Position numbers and translations under genes: made by a program
Assembly: GCA_945868575.1 (NCBI GenBank)
Contig: CAMBMH010000027.1
Span: 1 to 32,757, forward strand
From: Singulisphaera sp. GP187
GTDB lineage: Bacteria > Planctomycetota > Planctomycetia > Gemmatales > Gemmataceae
Reading direction: 5' to 3'
DNA: 32,757 nucleotides
The notes under the pieces: model-generated
What the model was told of the DNA's origin: nothing
The model's database searches: none
Seen by the model: the letters and a program-made list of their open reading frames with translations, nothing else
Shown here: piece by piece, positions 1 through 7,374 of the stretch
Layout: each line of letters begins with the position of its first letter
How positions within the stretch are numbered: the stretch's first letter is position 1

Positions 1-885
1 GACGGTTCCCAGACTAAACAGATCGCTTCGGGTGTCAAGGTTTTCCCCGCGGGTTTGTTCGGGGGACATATAGCGGGGTGTTCCCGCCAACATTCCGGTT
101 TGGGTCAGGTCGACTTCGTCCACGGTCCGGGCCAAACCAAAATCGGTCAGGGTGACCCTTTCGGTCCCGGGGCCAAGAAGGATGTTGGCGGGTTTTACAT
201 CGCGGTGGATCAACCCCTGGGAGTGCGCGGCGGCAAGTCCGGCGGCGGTCTGTAACCCGATGCGCAAAACCTCTTCCAGCTCCAGGGGGCCGTTTTCCCG
301 CATTCGCTTTTGAAGCGAATCACCCGGGATCAGCGGCATGACCAGATAGGGGATCCCCTTGAATTCGGAGACTCCATGGATTGCGATCACATTTTCATGG
401 GCGATGGCCGCAGCCGCCCGCGCCTCGCGGAGAAAGCGTTTGCGTGCGGTGGCGTTTGCCGCCAGGTGAGGCGAAAGAATCTTGAGCGCGACAAATCGGT
501 TGAGTCCCGGATCAAATGCGCGGAGCACGGCACCCATGCCGCCTCGACCCAGGACGCCCAGGATTTCGTAATCCTTGATCTTCCCCAGCGAGTCGGGGTG
601 TGTTGAGGAATCCAAAAGGGAAAGGACCGGATCGGGTGGAGTGGCCGAGGCGGGGGAGGCGTTGTTCTCCTCGTTTGCGTCAATCGGTTGGGTCAGGGAC
701 TCCCGGACCTTTTCCTGCCAGGAGGGATCTCCCGATTCCTTTTCCAGCCGTTCCCGGCAAAGCCCGCAGGAGGCGAGGTGTTTTTCAAATTGGGTGATGC
801 GTCCCGGAGGAATTTCCCCCAAAACCAGGGCCCGGATCTGTTCGCTATCCAGACAGGAGATTTCGCCGGATTGTTCCTGGTTCAT
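1..885 (-). CDS. Serine/threonine protein kinase with N-terminal Cys/His motif (3' part beyond the window)
   Basis: The first 295 residues are visible; the frame is open to the left edge, so the C-terminus is missing. Residues 11-50 resemble the zinc-binding anti-sigma type of motif, with H36, C40 and C43 in an HxxxCxxC arrangement. A Hanks-type kinase domain follows a linker: glycine loop GVLGRGGMGAV at 110-120, catalytic Lys in VALK (K135), HRDVKPAN at 227-234, DFG at 248-250 and MSPE at 273-276. All key catalytic residues are present, so it should be an active kinase. The ATG lies 41 bases inside the end of the sigma-factor gene in another frame. It is preferred because the Cys/His segment starts just after it. 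The overlap suggests translational coupling, and the kinase probably modulates the sigma factor or shares its pathway. Planctomycete kinases of this type often carry C-terminal membrane or repeat domains, which cannot be checked here. Confidence 0.93.
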   Translation of the reverse strand, partial: MNQEQSGEISCLDSEQIRALVLGEIPPGRITQFEKHLASCGLCRERLEKESGDPSWQEKVRESLTQPIDANEENNASPASATPPDPVLSLLDSSTHPDSLGKIKDYEILGVLGRGGMGAVLRAFDPGLNRFVALKILSPHLAANATARKRFLREARAAAAIAHENVIAIHGVSEFKGIPYLVMPLIPGDSLQKRMRENGPLELEEVLRIGLQTAAGLAAAHSQGLIHRDVKPANILLGPGTERVTLTDFGLARTVDEVDLTQTGMLAGTPRYMSPEQTRGENLDTRSDLFSLGTV

Positions 886-1495
886 GGTTGGGTTCCTTGA
901 TTTCCTGGTTCCAGATTTCGCGAACTTTTTCGCGCAGGCGTTTCATGACCCGAAACCGGGCCATGTAAACCGCGCCTACGCTTCGGCCATGTCGCAAAGC
1001 GACGGCTTCCACTTCATCCCCGTTTACAGTGCTTTCCCAGAACAGGACCCAGGCGGAGGGGCTGAATTCGGGCCGTATCTCCGTTGCCGCCCACCGAAAG
1101 GCTTCGGTTTGGCTTTCCCGCAAGAGTTCCTGTCTTTGGTCGGCCCGGTTATCGGGGACTTCGGCCAAAAGGTCGCCCACATCGCTGTCGCCTGTTCCCC
1201 GATCGGGGGGCTTGCGACTGAGGGCATTGAGGATGGCGTTGGTCGCAATCCGGGAGAGCCAGGCTCGGAAGGGGGGCTTGTCGGGTCCCACTTCAAAACG
1301 ATGAATCGCTCGCGAAACACCCATGAGTACCCGTTGGGCCACATCCTCGGCATCGGACTCTTGCAGTCCCCGCCTTTTGGCCATGCGGATGATGATGGGT
1401 CGATAAAGACCCGCAAAGCGTCTCCACGCCTCTTCGTCGGACGGGTCGCACACCCGGCCAATCAAGGTCACACTTGTTTCGGGCAGATCGTCCAT
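845..1495 (-). CDS. ECF-type RNA polymerase sigma factor
   Basis: This 216-residue protein has sigma-70 region 2 at about 23-95, with the pattern W-x2-F, Y-x-P, DAEDVAQ and FRAWLSRIATN. A helix-turn-helix region 4 lies at about 130-190, around VEAVALRHGRSVGAVYMARF and the following RVMKRLRE. It should direct RNA polymerase to a dedicated promoter set. The start has a good ribosome binding site (AGGGAG about 6 bases before the ATG). It overlaps the downstream kinase gene by 41 bases, an arrangement known from planctomycete ECF sigma/kinase pairs. No classical anti-sigma gene is adjacent; the kinase's own HxxxCxxC segment may fill that role, which is inference. The target promoter is unknown. 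Confidence 0.92.
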   Translation of the reverse strand: MDDLPETSVTLIGRVCDPSDEEAWRRFAGLYRPIIIRMAKRRGLQESDAEDVAQRVLMGVSRAIHRFEVGPDKPPFRAWLSRIATNAILNALSRKPPDRGTGDSDVGDLLAEVPDNRADQRQELLRESQTEAFRWAATEIRPEFSPSAWVLFWESTVNGDEVEAVALRHGRSVGAVYMARFRVMKRLREKVREIWNQEIKEPNHEPGTIRRNLLSG

Positions 1496-1630
1496 CAGGT
1501 CTCCCTAGGGAATTCACCCGGGAGCGGGGATTCTTTTTCAGAAAAAAACGGAATTTGCGAAAAAGAAGCCAAGGCGCCGAAAAGCCCGATGAAATCCAGC
1601 ACTAAAGGGGTGCGACCCAAAACGGTGGAA

Positions 1631-1677
1631 ACAAAAAATCCCCGGGTCCTGGTCGAATTGCCAAAGAACCCGGGGAT
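1631..1677 (-). terminator. Rho-independent terminator of nadA
   Basis: A perfect 10-bp inverted repeat (ATCCCCGGGT at 1638-1647, ACCCGGGGAT at 1668-1677) is followed, reading the minus strand, by a run of T (complement of 1633-1638). It lies about 30 bases after the nadA stop codon and shields the sigma/kinase pair from read-through. Confidence 0.85.
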
Positions 1678-1704
1678 GAGAGCGGTGGGAAAATCGGGTT
1701 TTGT

Positions 1705-2631
1705 TTATTGAAGCAGGCTGCGGCGAAGGACCTCGCCCGCTTTGTCAAAGAAAGGCTGCCACTCGATTTTGGGGCTCATGTTTTCGAGGCAATCGCGCAG
1801 TTTTTCGAGTGTATTAAGCGCCATGTGCGGGCACTTGTTGCATGCGCAGGAAATTCCCGGGACGCCGTGGTAGTGGTGTTGGGGGAAACGCTTTTGCAAT
1901 TGCCACATCATGTTCGGTTCGGTGGCGACCAAAAAGTCGGTCGGTTCGGTGAAGGTTCCCACCTTGCGGATCATCGCCTCGGTCCCGCCTGTGAAATCGC
2001 TGTAGGCAAGGATATTGGCGGGGCACTCGGGGTGGGCCAGGGTGATGGCTTTGGGCATCTTCTTTTTCATGGCGATCAGGTCGCCGACGCTGAAGATTTC
2101 GTGGACCATGCAGGCGCCGTCCCAGAAAATCATTTTGCGCCCGGTGACCTCCTGGAGGTAGTGCCCCAGGTGGCGATCGGGGACGAAGAGGATTTCAAAC
2201 TCTTCGGGAACCCGACGGATGATCTCTTCGGCGTTGCCGCTGGTTACGACCCAATCGGAGAGGGCCTTCACCTCGGCGGTGGAGTTGATGTAGGTGACGG
2301 TTTGGAACTTGCGCCCATTGATTCGGAGCATCTCCTGATAGCGGGCGAGTTTGTCCGCAGGGCAGCTATCCGCAAGGCTGCAACCGGCTTTCATATCGGG
2401 CAAGAGTACGATCTTTTCGGGATTTAGGATCTTGGCCGTCTCGGCCATGAAATGGACCCCACAGAAAACGATCACCGGGGTCTGGACCTTGGTGGCGGCG
2501 CGGGCCAAAGCCAGGCTGTCGCCTGTATGGTCGGCGATTTCCTGGATTTCCCCCTCCTGGTAGTAGTGGGCAAGAATGGTCGCGCCTTTTTCTTTTTTCA
2601 GCCGGAGGATGTCCGCTACCACCTGATCCAT
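1705..2631 (-). CDS. nadA: Quinolinate synthase NadA
   Basis: This [4Fe-4S] enzyme condenses iminoaspartate with dihydroxyacetone phosphate to quinolinate in de novo NAD synthesis. From the chosen ATG the protein has 308 residues, close to the short (Thermotoga-like) form of the family. Visible hallmarks are ATILAHYYQ near the N-terminus, DMKAGCSLADSC (C84), WDGACMVHE (C174) and CNKCPHM (C267); these three cysteines match the family's cluster ligands in spacing. The reading frame stays open about 145 codons upstream, but that stretch is proline-rich, unlike any NadA, and overlaps dprA on the other strand, so the start is placed at MDQVVAD. The ribosome binding site is weak. No nadB or nadC is visible nearby. 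It is divergent from dprA across about 236 bases. Confidence 0.95.
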   Translation of the reverse strand: MDQVVADILRLKKEKGATILAHYYQEGEIQEIADHTGDSLALARAATKVQTPVIVFCGVHFMAETAKILNPEKIVLLPDMKAGCSLADSCPADKLARYQEMLRINGRKFQTVTYINSTAEVKALSDWVVTSGNAEEIIRRVPEEFEILFVPDRHLGHYLQEVTGRKMIFWDGACMVHEIFSVGDLIAMKKKMPKAITLAHPECPANILAYSDFTGGTEAMIRKVGTFTEPTDFLVATEPNMMWQLQKRFPQHHYHGVPGISCACNKCPHMALNTLEKLRDCLENMSPKIEWQPFFDKAGEVLRRSLLQ

Positions 2632-2867
2632 GACAATTGTCCCAAAAGTGTTGAGGTTCGAGCCGGTCCCTAATGAAAAGGCCCAAGGGATTTTCCCCGG
2701 GGGTATCAATTCGGCACCGCGTGCTCTTGTTCCTATTCTATTTGATGAATGATGCCCAAGTTGCGTCAAATTTCGATTAAGACCGGCCAAGGCATCGCCT
2801 TTTGTCCTTAAAAGCCCCCCAAAATCCTGCCAGGATTCTGTTTGGTGGCCCCATTCTGGGAAAACCC

Positions 2868-3989
2868 ATGTCCAATTCCCTTCCAGATTTTCCCCTTCAG
2901 GATGAACGCCTGGCGCGCCTGGCGCTGCATCTTGTGGCAGGGGTTGGCCCCAAGGTTGGAAAAGCCTTGATTGTGGCCTTGGGGTCTGCCCGGGCGGTTT
3001 GGGAAGCCACCAGGGAAGAGCTTTTGGAAATCGAGGGAGTTGGCCCCTCCCTGGTACAGCGGCTCGCAAAAGCCAAAACCAGTGCCGATTTGGCCAGGGA
3101 ATGGGCCTTATTGCAAAAACACGATGCGACCTTTCACACGATCATCGATCCCGACTATCCCGAACCCCTTGCTGCATTTGAAGATGCGCCGATGGTGCTT
3201 TACGAAAAAGGGGGGCGGATCGGGGCCGACTGGGATGCGGTGGCCATTGTCGGTTCGCGCGGGGCGACGCCTTATGGTATGCGCATGACCAAGCGGATCG
3301 CCCAAGGATTGGCGGAAGCAGGATTTACGGTGGTTAGTGGGCTGGCCCGGGGGATCGATGCCTGTGCCCATCAGGCGGCCCTGGATGCCGGGGGACGAAC
3401 TATTGGCGTTTTGGGAAATGGGCTTTCGCGGGTCTATCCTCCCGAGCATGTCAAGCTGGCCGAAGCGGTTTGCGATCAGGGGGCGCTTTTGGCCGAGGCG
3501 GACATGGGGTGTGCCCCGCAAGCGGGACTTTTTCCTGCCCGAAACCGGATCATTTCGGGCATCAGTCGGGCCGTTGTTGTGATTGAGGCGGCACTGAAAA
3601 GTGGGACACTTCACACTGCGACCCACGCCGCCGAGCAGGGAATCCCTGTGTTGGCGGTGCCTGGCCCGGCGGACAGTCCCCTTTGCGAGGGGACCCACAA
3701 CCTGATCCGCCATGGGGCCCATCTTTGCACCTCGGCGGCGGATGTGGTCGCTTTGTTGGGCGAACCGGGGCGGGCATCGATTCCCAAATCCAAAGGTGTG
3801 CCGCAATCCCCAACCGATCCCCTGGAAATCCTTGTCTGGAAGGCTCTCGAGTCGGGTCCACTCCTGGCTGATGAGCTGGTCCGGATCACGGGGCTTTCCG
3901 TGGGTCAATTGGCTATGGTCAACCTCGGTTTGGAAATGCGGGGAGTAATCCGAAGGCTACCGGGGAATCGATATACGATTCCGGATTAG
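2868..3989 (+). CDS. dprA: DNA processing protein DprA (Smf)
   Basis: DprA binds incoming single-stranded DNA and loads RecA during natural transformation; it is also found in non-competent bacteria. The 373-residue protein has the full three-part layout. A helix-hairpin-helix region lies near the N-terminus (LVAGVGPKVGKAL, then LLEIEGVGPSLVQRL). A Rossmann-like core carries VGSRGATPYG, VVSGLARGIDACAHQAAL and FPARNRIISGIS. A C-terminal winged helix covers about 310-373. The ATG at 2868 gives a normal N-terminus and follows GGGA; an in-frame TTG 66 bases upstream is less likely. The last 16 codons are also the first part of a tandem duplication, and a diverged second copy of this tail sits 459 bases downstream. 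Confidence 0.95.
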   Translation: MSNSLPDFPLQDERLARLALHLVAGVGPKVGKALIVALGSARAVWEATREELLEIEGVGPSLVQRLAKAKTSADLAREWALLQKHDATFHTIIDPDYPEPLAAFEDAPMVLYEKGGRIGADWDAVAIVGSRGATPYGMRMTKRIAQGLAEAGFTVVSGLARGIDACAHQAALDAGGRTIGVLGNGLSRVYPPEHVKLAEAVCDQGALLAEADMGCAPQAGLFPARNRIISGISRAVVVIEAALKSGTLHTATHAAEQGIPVLAVPGPADSPLCEGTHNLIRHGAHLCTSAADVVALLGEPGRASIPKSKGVPQSPTDPLEILVWKALESGPLLADELVRITGLSVGQLAMVNLGLEMRGVIRRLPGNRYTIPD

Positions 3990-4129
3990 GGGGGGAAGGG
4001 TTGCGGGCCGCTCCGATCCGTCAGGCGATCCTATAAACGCCTTCTTGAGACAACCGCCAAGATATCTTGGGCCAAAGGGATGTAATCGACTGCGTATTCT
4101 GGATCTCAAATCAAGTTTCCCGACTGGTC

Positions 4130-4383
4130 CGGCGAGCGGGGGGGCGTAAGCCCCCTGTTTCTCGAAATCCCTTTCCCTGAACCGGAGGCCTGAATCGAGT
4201 CCCAGAACCGGAGGTCTGAATCGAGTCCCAGAACCGGAGGTCTGAATCGAGTCCCTGAACCGGAGGTCTGAATTCCTTTCCAGAAACAGGGGGCTTACGC
4301 CAAGGAACTCTCTGACTGTTTCACTATGCACGCCGGTCTGAATTTCTTTCGAGAAACAGGGGGCTTACGCCCCTCGCTCGCCG
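4130..4383. repeat. Inverted-repeat, hairpin-rich element (REP/MITE-like), copy A
   Basis: The ends are inverted copies of about 38 bases, reading from CGGCGAGCG inward through the hairpin GGGGGC-GTAA-GCCCCC to TGTTTCTCGAAA. The left arm starts at 4130 and the right arm ends at 4383. A third, partial arm lies inside (about 4274-4311). The interior holds 26-bp tandem units. No open frame of note and no target-site duplication can be seen, so this is a non-coding element of the REP or MITE kind rather than an insertion sequence. The GTAA loop makes the left arm a stable GNRA-type hairpin if transcribed rightward. Confidence 0.75.
4175..4273 (+). repeat. 26-bp tandem repeat, about 3.8 units
   Basis: The units at 4175-4200, 4201-4226 and 4227-4252 share the consensus CCCAGAACCGGAGGTCTGAA followed by TCGAGT. 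A fourth, partial unit covers 4253-4273. Units differ by one or two bases. Copy B of the larger duplication has a single unit, so the array expanded or contracted after duplication, as expected from replication slippage. Confidence 0.9.
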
Positions 4384-4397
4384 AAGTTGGTGATTTG

Positions 4398-4448
4398 CGG
4401 GGAGTGGTCCGGAGACTGCCGGGAAATCGTTACGCGATTCCGGATTAG
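4398..4448 (+). pseudogene. Displaced 3' end of dprA (16 codons plus stop)
   Basis: The frame reads RGVVRRLPGNRYAIPD then TAG, against RGVIRRLPGNRYTIPD then TAG in live dprA. There are nine base differences in 51: seven are silent third-position changes and two are first-position changes giving I-to-V and T-to-A. No start codon or upstream dprA sequence precedes it, so it is not expressed as a protein. The pattern shows that the two tails diverged while each was under coding constraint. Confidence 0.85.
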
Positions 4449-4587
4449 GGGGGAAGGGTTGCGGGCCGCTCCGATCCGTCAGGCGATCCTACAAATGCCC
4501 TCTTGAGACAACCGCCAAGATATCTTGGGCCAAAGGGATGAAATCGACTGCGTGTTCTGGATCTCAAATCAAGTTTCCCGACTGGTC

Positions 4588-4762
4588 CGGCGAGCGGGGG
4601 GCGTAAGCCCCCTGTTTCTCGAAATCCCTTTCCCTGAACCGGAGGTCTGAATTCCTTTCCAGAAACAGGGGGCTTACGCCAAGGAACTCTCTGACTGTTT
4701 CACTATGCACGCCGGTCTGAATTTCTTTCGAGAAACAGGGGGTTTACGCCCCCCGCTCGCCG
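4588..4762. repeat. Inverted-repeat, hairpin-rich element (REP/MITE-like), copy B
   Basis: This is a shorter version of the element at 4130-4383, with the same left arm (CGGCGAGCGGGGGGCGTAAG onward), one internal 26-bp unit, the internal partial arm and the right arm ending CGCTCGCCG. One base of the right-arm hairpin differs (GGTTTACGCC instead of GGCTTACGCC), which weakens that stem slightly. Confidence 0.75.
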
Positions 4763-4777
4763 AAGTTGGTGATTTGC

Positions 4778-5170
4778 TAAATGGGGTTGACAATATTAAG
4801 GATCTTTGAAGCGGGCAGAATGGTTGGAACGGAGGAAAGGACCGAAATCCTTTTCCGCAAAATTAGGCCTGAATGCGGGAATCTTCCAGTGAACGGGGAA
4901 AGGGTTTTGAAAGCTGGAATTTTGATGCTCCAGCTGCCCATTGGAAATTCCTTTTTTTGGGGGTTTCCTCGGTCCTTTTTGAACGGGCCGGAAATTTTGT
5001 TGCCTTTGCTACAAAGGAAAGGTGGCACTTTGGTCGTTGGGAGTCTGTTTTTTTCTATCGGGTTAGTTCGACTCCAACATGTGGGCAAGCTGGGGAGTTT
5101 GTATTCTAATCCATGTGCCTTGTTGGTTCGTTGGACTTTGTCCTCGTCAAATCTGTCTGGAGTGTGGATC
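4778..5170 (+). other. Gene-free stretch upstream of the DUF4139 gene
   Basis: These 393 bases happen to be open in the frame of the downstream gene, but the implied peptide has no recognisable domain and would place a second unrelated segment before a good signal peptide. I treat it as non-coding leader and promoter sequence. I see a TTGACA at 4787-4792 but no convincing -10 box at the right distance, and no RNA structure I recognise. Confidence 0.5.
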
Positions 5171-7264
5171 GTGAAAAAGGTAACGAAATCGGTTAAGTGG
5201 GCTAGGTTTGTCGCCCGAACTTTGCGCTTGGGAATATTGGGAGTTTTGGGGATATCTTTGAATACGGTGATAGGTGAAAGTTCCCTTTTTGCCCAGGCAA
5301 CCGTCCGCCCGGCACCTCCCATGGGAGCTGGTCTCGAAGGGGCCCACGCCAAACCAGTAGCACCCAAAACCGCGACGAGTCGCATCACCCAGGTAACGGT
5401 CTATCCTGACACCGCCCTGGTGACCCGTGAGGTTCAGGTCCCAGAGGCGAAGGGCCTCCATGAGGTTGTGGTTGGCCCACTCCCTTCCACGGTTGTGGGT
5501 AACTCCCTGTATGGGGAAGGTATGGAGGGGATCCGGGTTTTGGCTACACGCTATCGGACCCGGGCGGTTGAGGCGGACACACGAAAAGAGGTCCGTGAGA
5601 TTCAGTCAGAGGAGGACAAGCTCAACACCGAGACCCAAAAAATCGCCTCGGAATCCAAAACCATGGAAGCCAATGTTGCTTTCCTGGCAAAACTTGAAGC
5701 ATTTGCAGGGGCAACCACCACGGCATCCACAGAAAAAGCAAAACTTGATAGTGCTCAGGTTACCAAACTGGCCACCTATCTGATGGAAACCCGCAAGGAA
5801 CAGAATCAGAAGATTCACGATAACAGTGTCCTTTCCCAGGAGATTCAGAAAAAGCTCCAGTTTCTCCAAAGGAAGAGGAATGAATTGGCATCGGGATCGG
5901 GTCGGACGGAAAATGAAGCGGTGCTGGTGGTGGAGCGTGTGGTCGAAGGGCCCAAACAGGCCAAATTGAGCTACCTCGTTGAGTCGGCTTCGTGGCGACC
6001 CCAATACAGGCTGCGAAGCGGATTTGTGGATGTTGTGGATCAGAAAAAAGTAATTATTCCGGGTGGCGAAATTGCTGGTTCAACCGTAAAGGTCGAGTAC
6101 CTTGCGGCGGTGACCCAAAAGTCGGGAGAGGATTGGTCTGGCGTGAGCCTGGTTTTGTCCAATGCCCAGCCCCTTCTTAACGCGGCGCCTCCTGAGCTTA
6201 GGGCCCTTGCTGTGGCTGTTGGACCCAACAGCTTTGCTGGGCGTTTTACGGCGCCAGGAACCGGGGGTGGCGGCGGGCGCCAATCCGTGGTGAATGGTCC
6301 GGCGGTTCCACAACAGACCTTTTCAATACCGCCTAGCCAAATGGGGCGGACCCAGAATCTGGACAACATCAAGAAAGCGCTGGACGGACAGACCCAGCAA
6401 CTGGAAATCATTAACCCTCAGGGAAACAACAGCGCGGAGGAGCTCGAAGGTGCGGCAAAGCAACTTCGCAATCGGGCCCAAAACGACCTGAACAAAAGCA
6501 ATAGTTATCAAAGCAATGAGATTTTTAACTATGCTGGTGCCCTGGATCAGGCGCGTGATCTGACCCTGTTGACCGAGGAGAAATCGGGAGTCGCCAAACC
6601 GGTTTCCCGTGGGGAAGGGCCAAGCATCACCCATAGATTGCCCGGGGTTACCACCATCTCCTCCCGTAATGATGAGCAGGTTCTTGAAGTCGCCCGGTTT
6701 GACCTCCCTTCGGAAACCTTTTACAAAGCGGTGCCCGTTCTTACCCCGCATGTTTACCGTCAGGCAAATCTGACCAACAAGAGTGGTTTTGTGATTCTCC
6801 CGGGCGAAGCAACCATGTATCACCAGGGGGATTTTGTGGGGAGAATGAATTTGCCTCTGGTTGCGGTGGGTGAGCAATTTGTTGTGGGCTTCGGCGCCGA
6901 GCCCCAGCTTCAGGTTCAACGAACCCTCATGGAAAAAACAAGGACTACCCAGGGTGGAAATCAGGTCCTGAAATTTGATTACCGGTTTCTGGTTTCCAGC
7001 TACCTCAAGGAAAAAGTCCGACTCCAGGTTTGGGACCGTTTGCCTTGGGCCGAAGGCGAGGCTGTCAGCGTAACCATTGGCAAAACCGAGCCCGAGCTTT
7101 CCAAGGATGCCTTATATCTGCGTGAGGAAAGGCCAAGGAACCTGCTTCGTTGGGACCTTGAGGTTTTGCCCGGACAATCGGGGGAAAAGGCCAAAAAAGT
7201 CACTTACGATTTCCGTATGGAACTCGACAAGAATATGTCGATCGGCAGTTTTATGAGCAAATAG
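5171..7264 (+). CDS. Secreted DUF4140/DUF4139 (MuiA-like) protein
   Basis: This protein has 697 residues from a GTG start preceded by GGAG eight bases upstream. The start gives a basic N-terminus, a hydrophobic core (LGILGVLGISL) and a likely signal cleavage near SLFAQA (about 43). An N-terminal DUF4140 region begins at about 71 (ITQVTVYPDTALVTREV). A Lys/Glu-rich probable coiled coil covers about 137-240. The DUF4139 region begins near LSYLVESASWRPQYRLR at 265-281 and runs to the C-terminus. A low-complexity insert with a glycine run (GTGGGGGRQ) and a Gln/Asn-rich stretch interrupts it. The family name comes from 'mucoidy inhibitor A'; its biochemical role is not established, and a cell-surface or periplasmic role is inferred. 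It is followed 110 bases later by a secreted beta-propeller gene and may be cotranscribed with it. Confidence 0.85.
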   Translation: MKKVTKSVKWARFVARTLRLGILGVLGISLNTVIGESSLFAQATVRPAPPMGAGLEGAHAKPVAPKTATSRITQVTVYPDTALVTREVQVPEAKGLHEVVVGPLPSTVVGNSLYGEGMEGIRVLATRYRTRAVEADTRKEVREIQSEEDKLNTETQKIASESKTMEANVAFLAKLEAFAGATTTASTEKAKLDSAQVTKLATYLMETRKEQNQKIHDNSVLSQEIQKKLQFLQRKRNELASGSGRTENEAVLVVERVVEGPKQAKLSYLVESASWRPQYRLRSGFVDVVDQKKVIIPGGEIAGSTVKVEYLAAVTQKSGEDWSGVSLVLSNAQPLLNAAPPELRALAVAVGPNSFAGRFTAPGTGGGGGRQSVVNGPAVPQQTFSIPPSQMGRTQNLDNIKKALDGQTQQLEIINPQGNNSAEELEGAAKQLRNRAQNDLNKSNSYQSNEIFNYAGALDQARDLTLLTEEKSGVAKPVSRGEGPSITHRLPGVTTISSRNDEQVLEVARFDLPSETFYKAVPVLTPHVYRQANLTNKSGFVILPGEATMYHQGDFVGRMNLPLVAVGEQFVVGFGAEPQLQVQRTLMEKTRTTQGGNQVLKFDYRFLVSSYLKEKVRLQVWDRLPWAEGEAVSVTIGKTEPELSKDALYLREERPRNLLRWDLEVLPGQSGEKAKKVTYDFRMELDKNMSIGSFMSK

Positions 7265-7374
7265 CCGGGAAAAGTACCCCGGGGCGGTTTCATTGAGAGG
7301 GGTGGGGGAATAGAATTTCTTTTCCTACCACTCTAATTGGTTGCCATCCCTTTCCCTTTTCGGAAATTCTTGCC

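Larger units (their letters stand above)
3937..4398 (+). repeat. Tandem duplication, copy A (dprA tail + spacer + inverted-repeat element)
   Basis: This unit starts inside the last codons of dprA and is repeated immediately downstream (4396-4777). It has three parts: the dprA tail (3937-3989), a spacer of about 140 bases, and a hairpin-rich inverted-repeat element (4130-4383) with a short flank. The spacer contains a perfect 14-bp palindrome, CCAAGATATCTTGG, at 4057-4070, which copy B retains at 4515-4528. Copy A is 80 bases longer than copy B, mainly because it holds three extra 26-bp units. The junction with copy B overlaps by a few bases (TGC). Confidence 0.9.
4396..4777 (+). repeat. Tandem duplication, copy B
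   Basis: This is the second copy of the unit that begins in dprA. It holds a 16-codon dprA tail (4398-4448), the conserved spacer, and a shorter inverted-repeat element at 4588-4762 with one 26-bp unit instead of nearly four. Over about 150 bases of spacer it differs from copy A by roughly five substitutions and two single-base indels in G runs. It ends at GTTGGTGATTTGC, the same bases that end copy A. Confidence 0.9.

Noticed and set aside
575-1711. Long plus-strand open frame of 378 codons
   Set aside because: It is the antisense shadow of the sigma factor and kinase genes, whose products have clear family motifs.
2632-3069. Longer NadA with a 145-residue N-terminal extension
   Set aside because: The extension is proline-rich, overlaps dprA on the opposite strand, and no NadA has such a region.
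4130-4762. CRISPR array
   Set aside because: The repeats are directly adjacent 26-bp units with no spacers, inside an inverted-repeat element, and no cas genes are present.
4130-4762. Insertion sequence
   Set aside because: It has inverted ends but no transposase frame and no visible target-site duplication.
4787-4815. Sigma-70 promoter from the TTGACA at 4787
   Set aside because: No acceptable -10 box at 16-18 bases downstream.
4781-5170. N-terminal extension of the DUF4139 protein by 130 residues from an ATG at 4781
   Set aside because: The peptide has no domain character, begins right at the edge of a repeat, and would bury the signal peptide. The GTG at 5171 has a ribosome binding site and gives a proper signal sequence.
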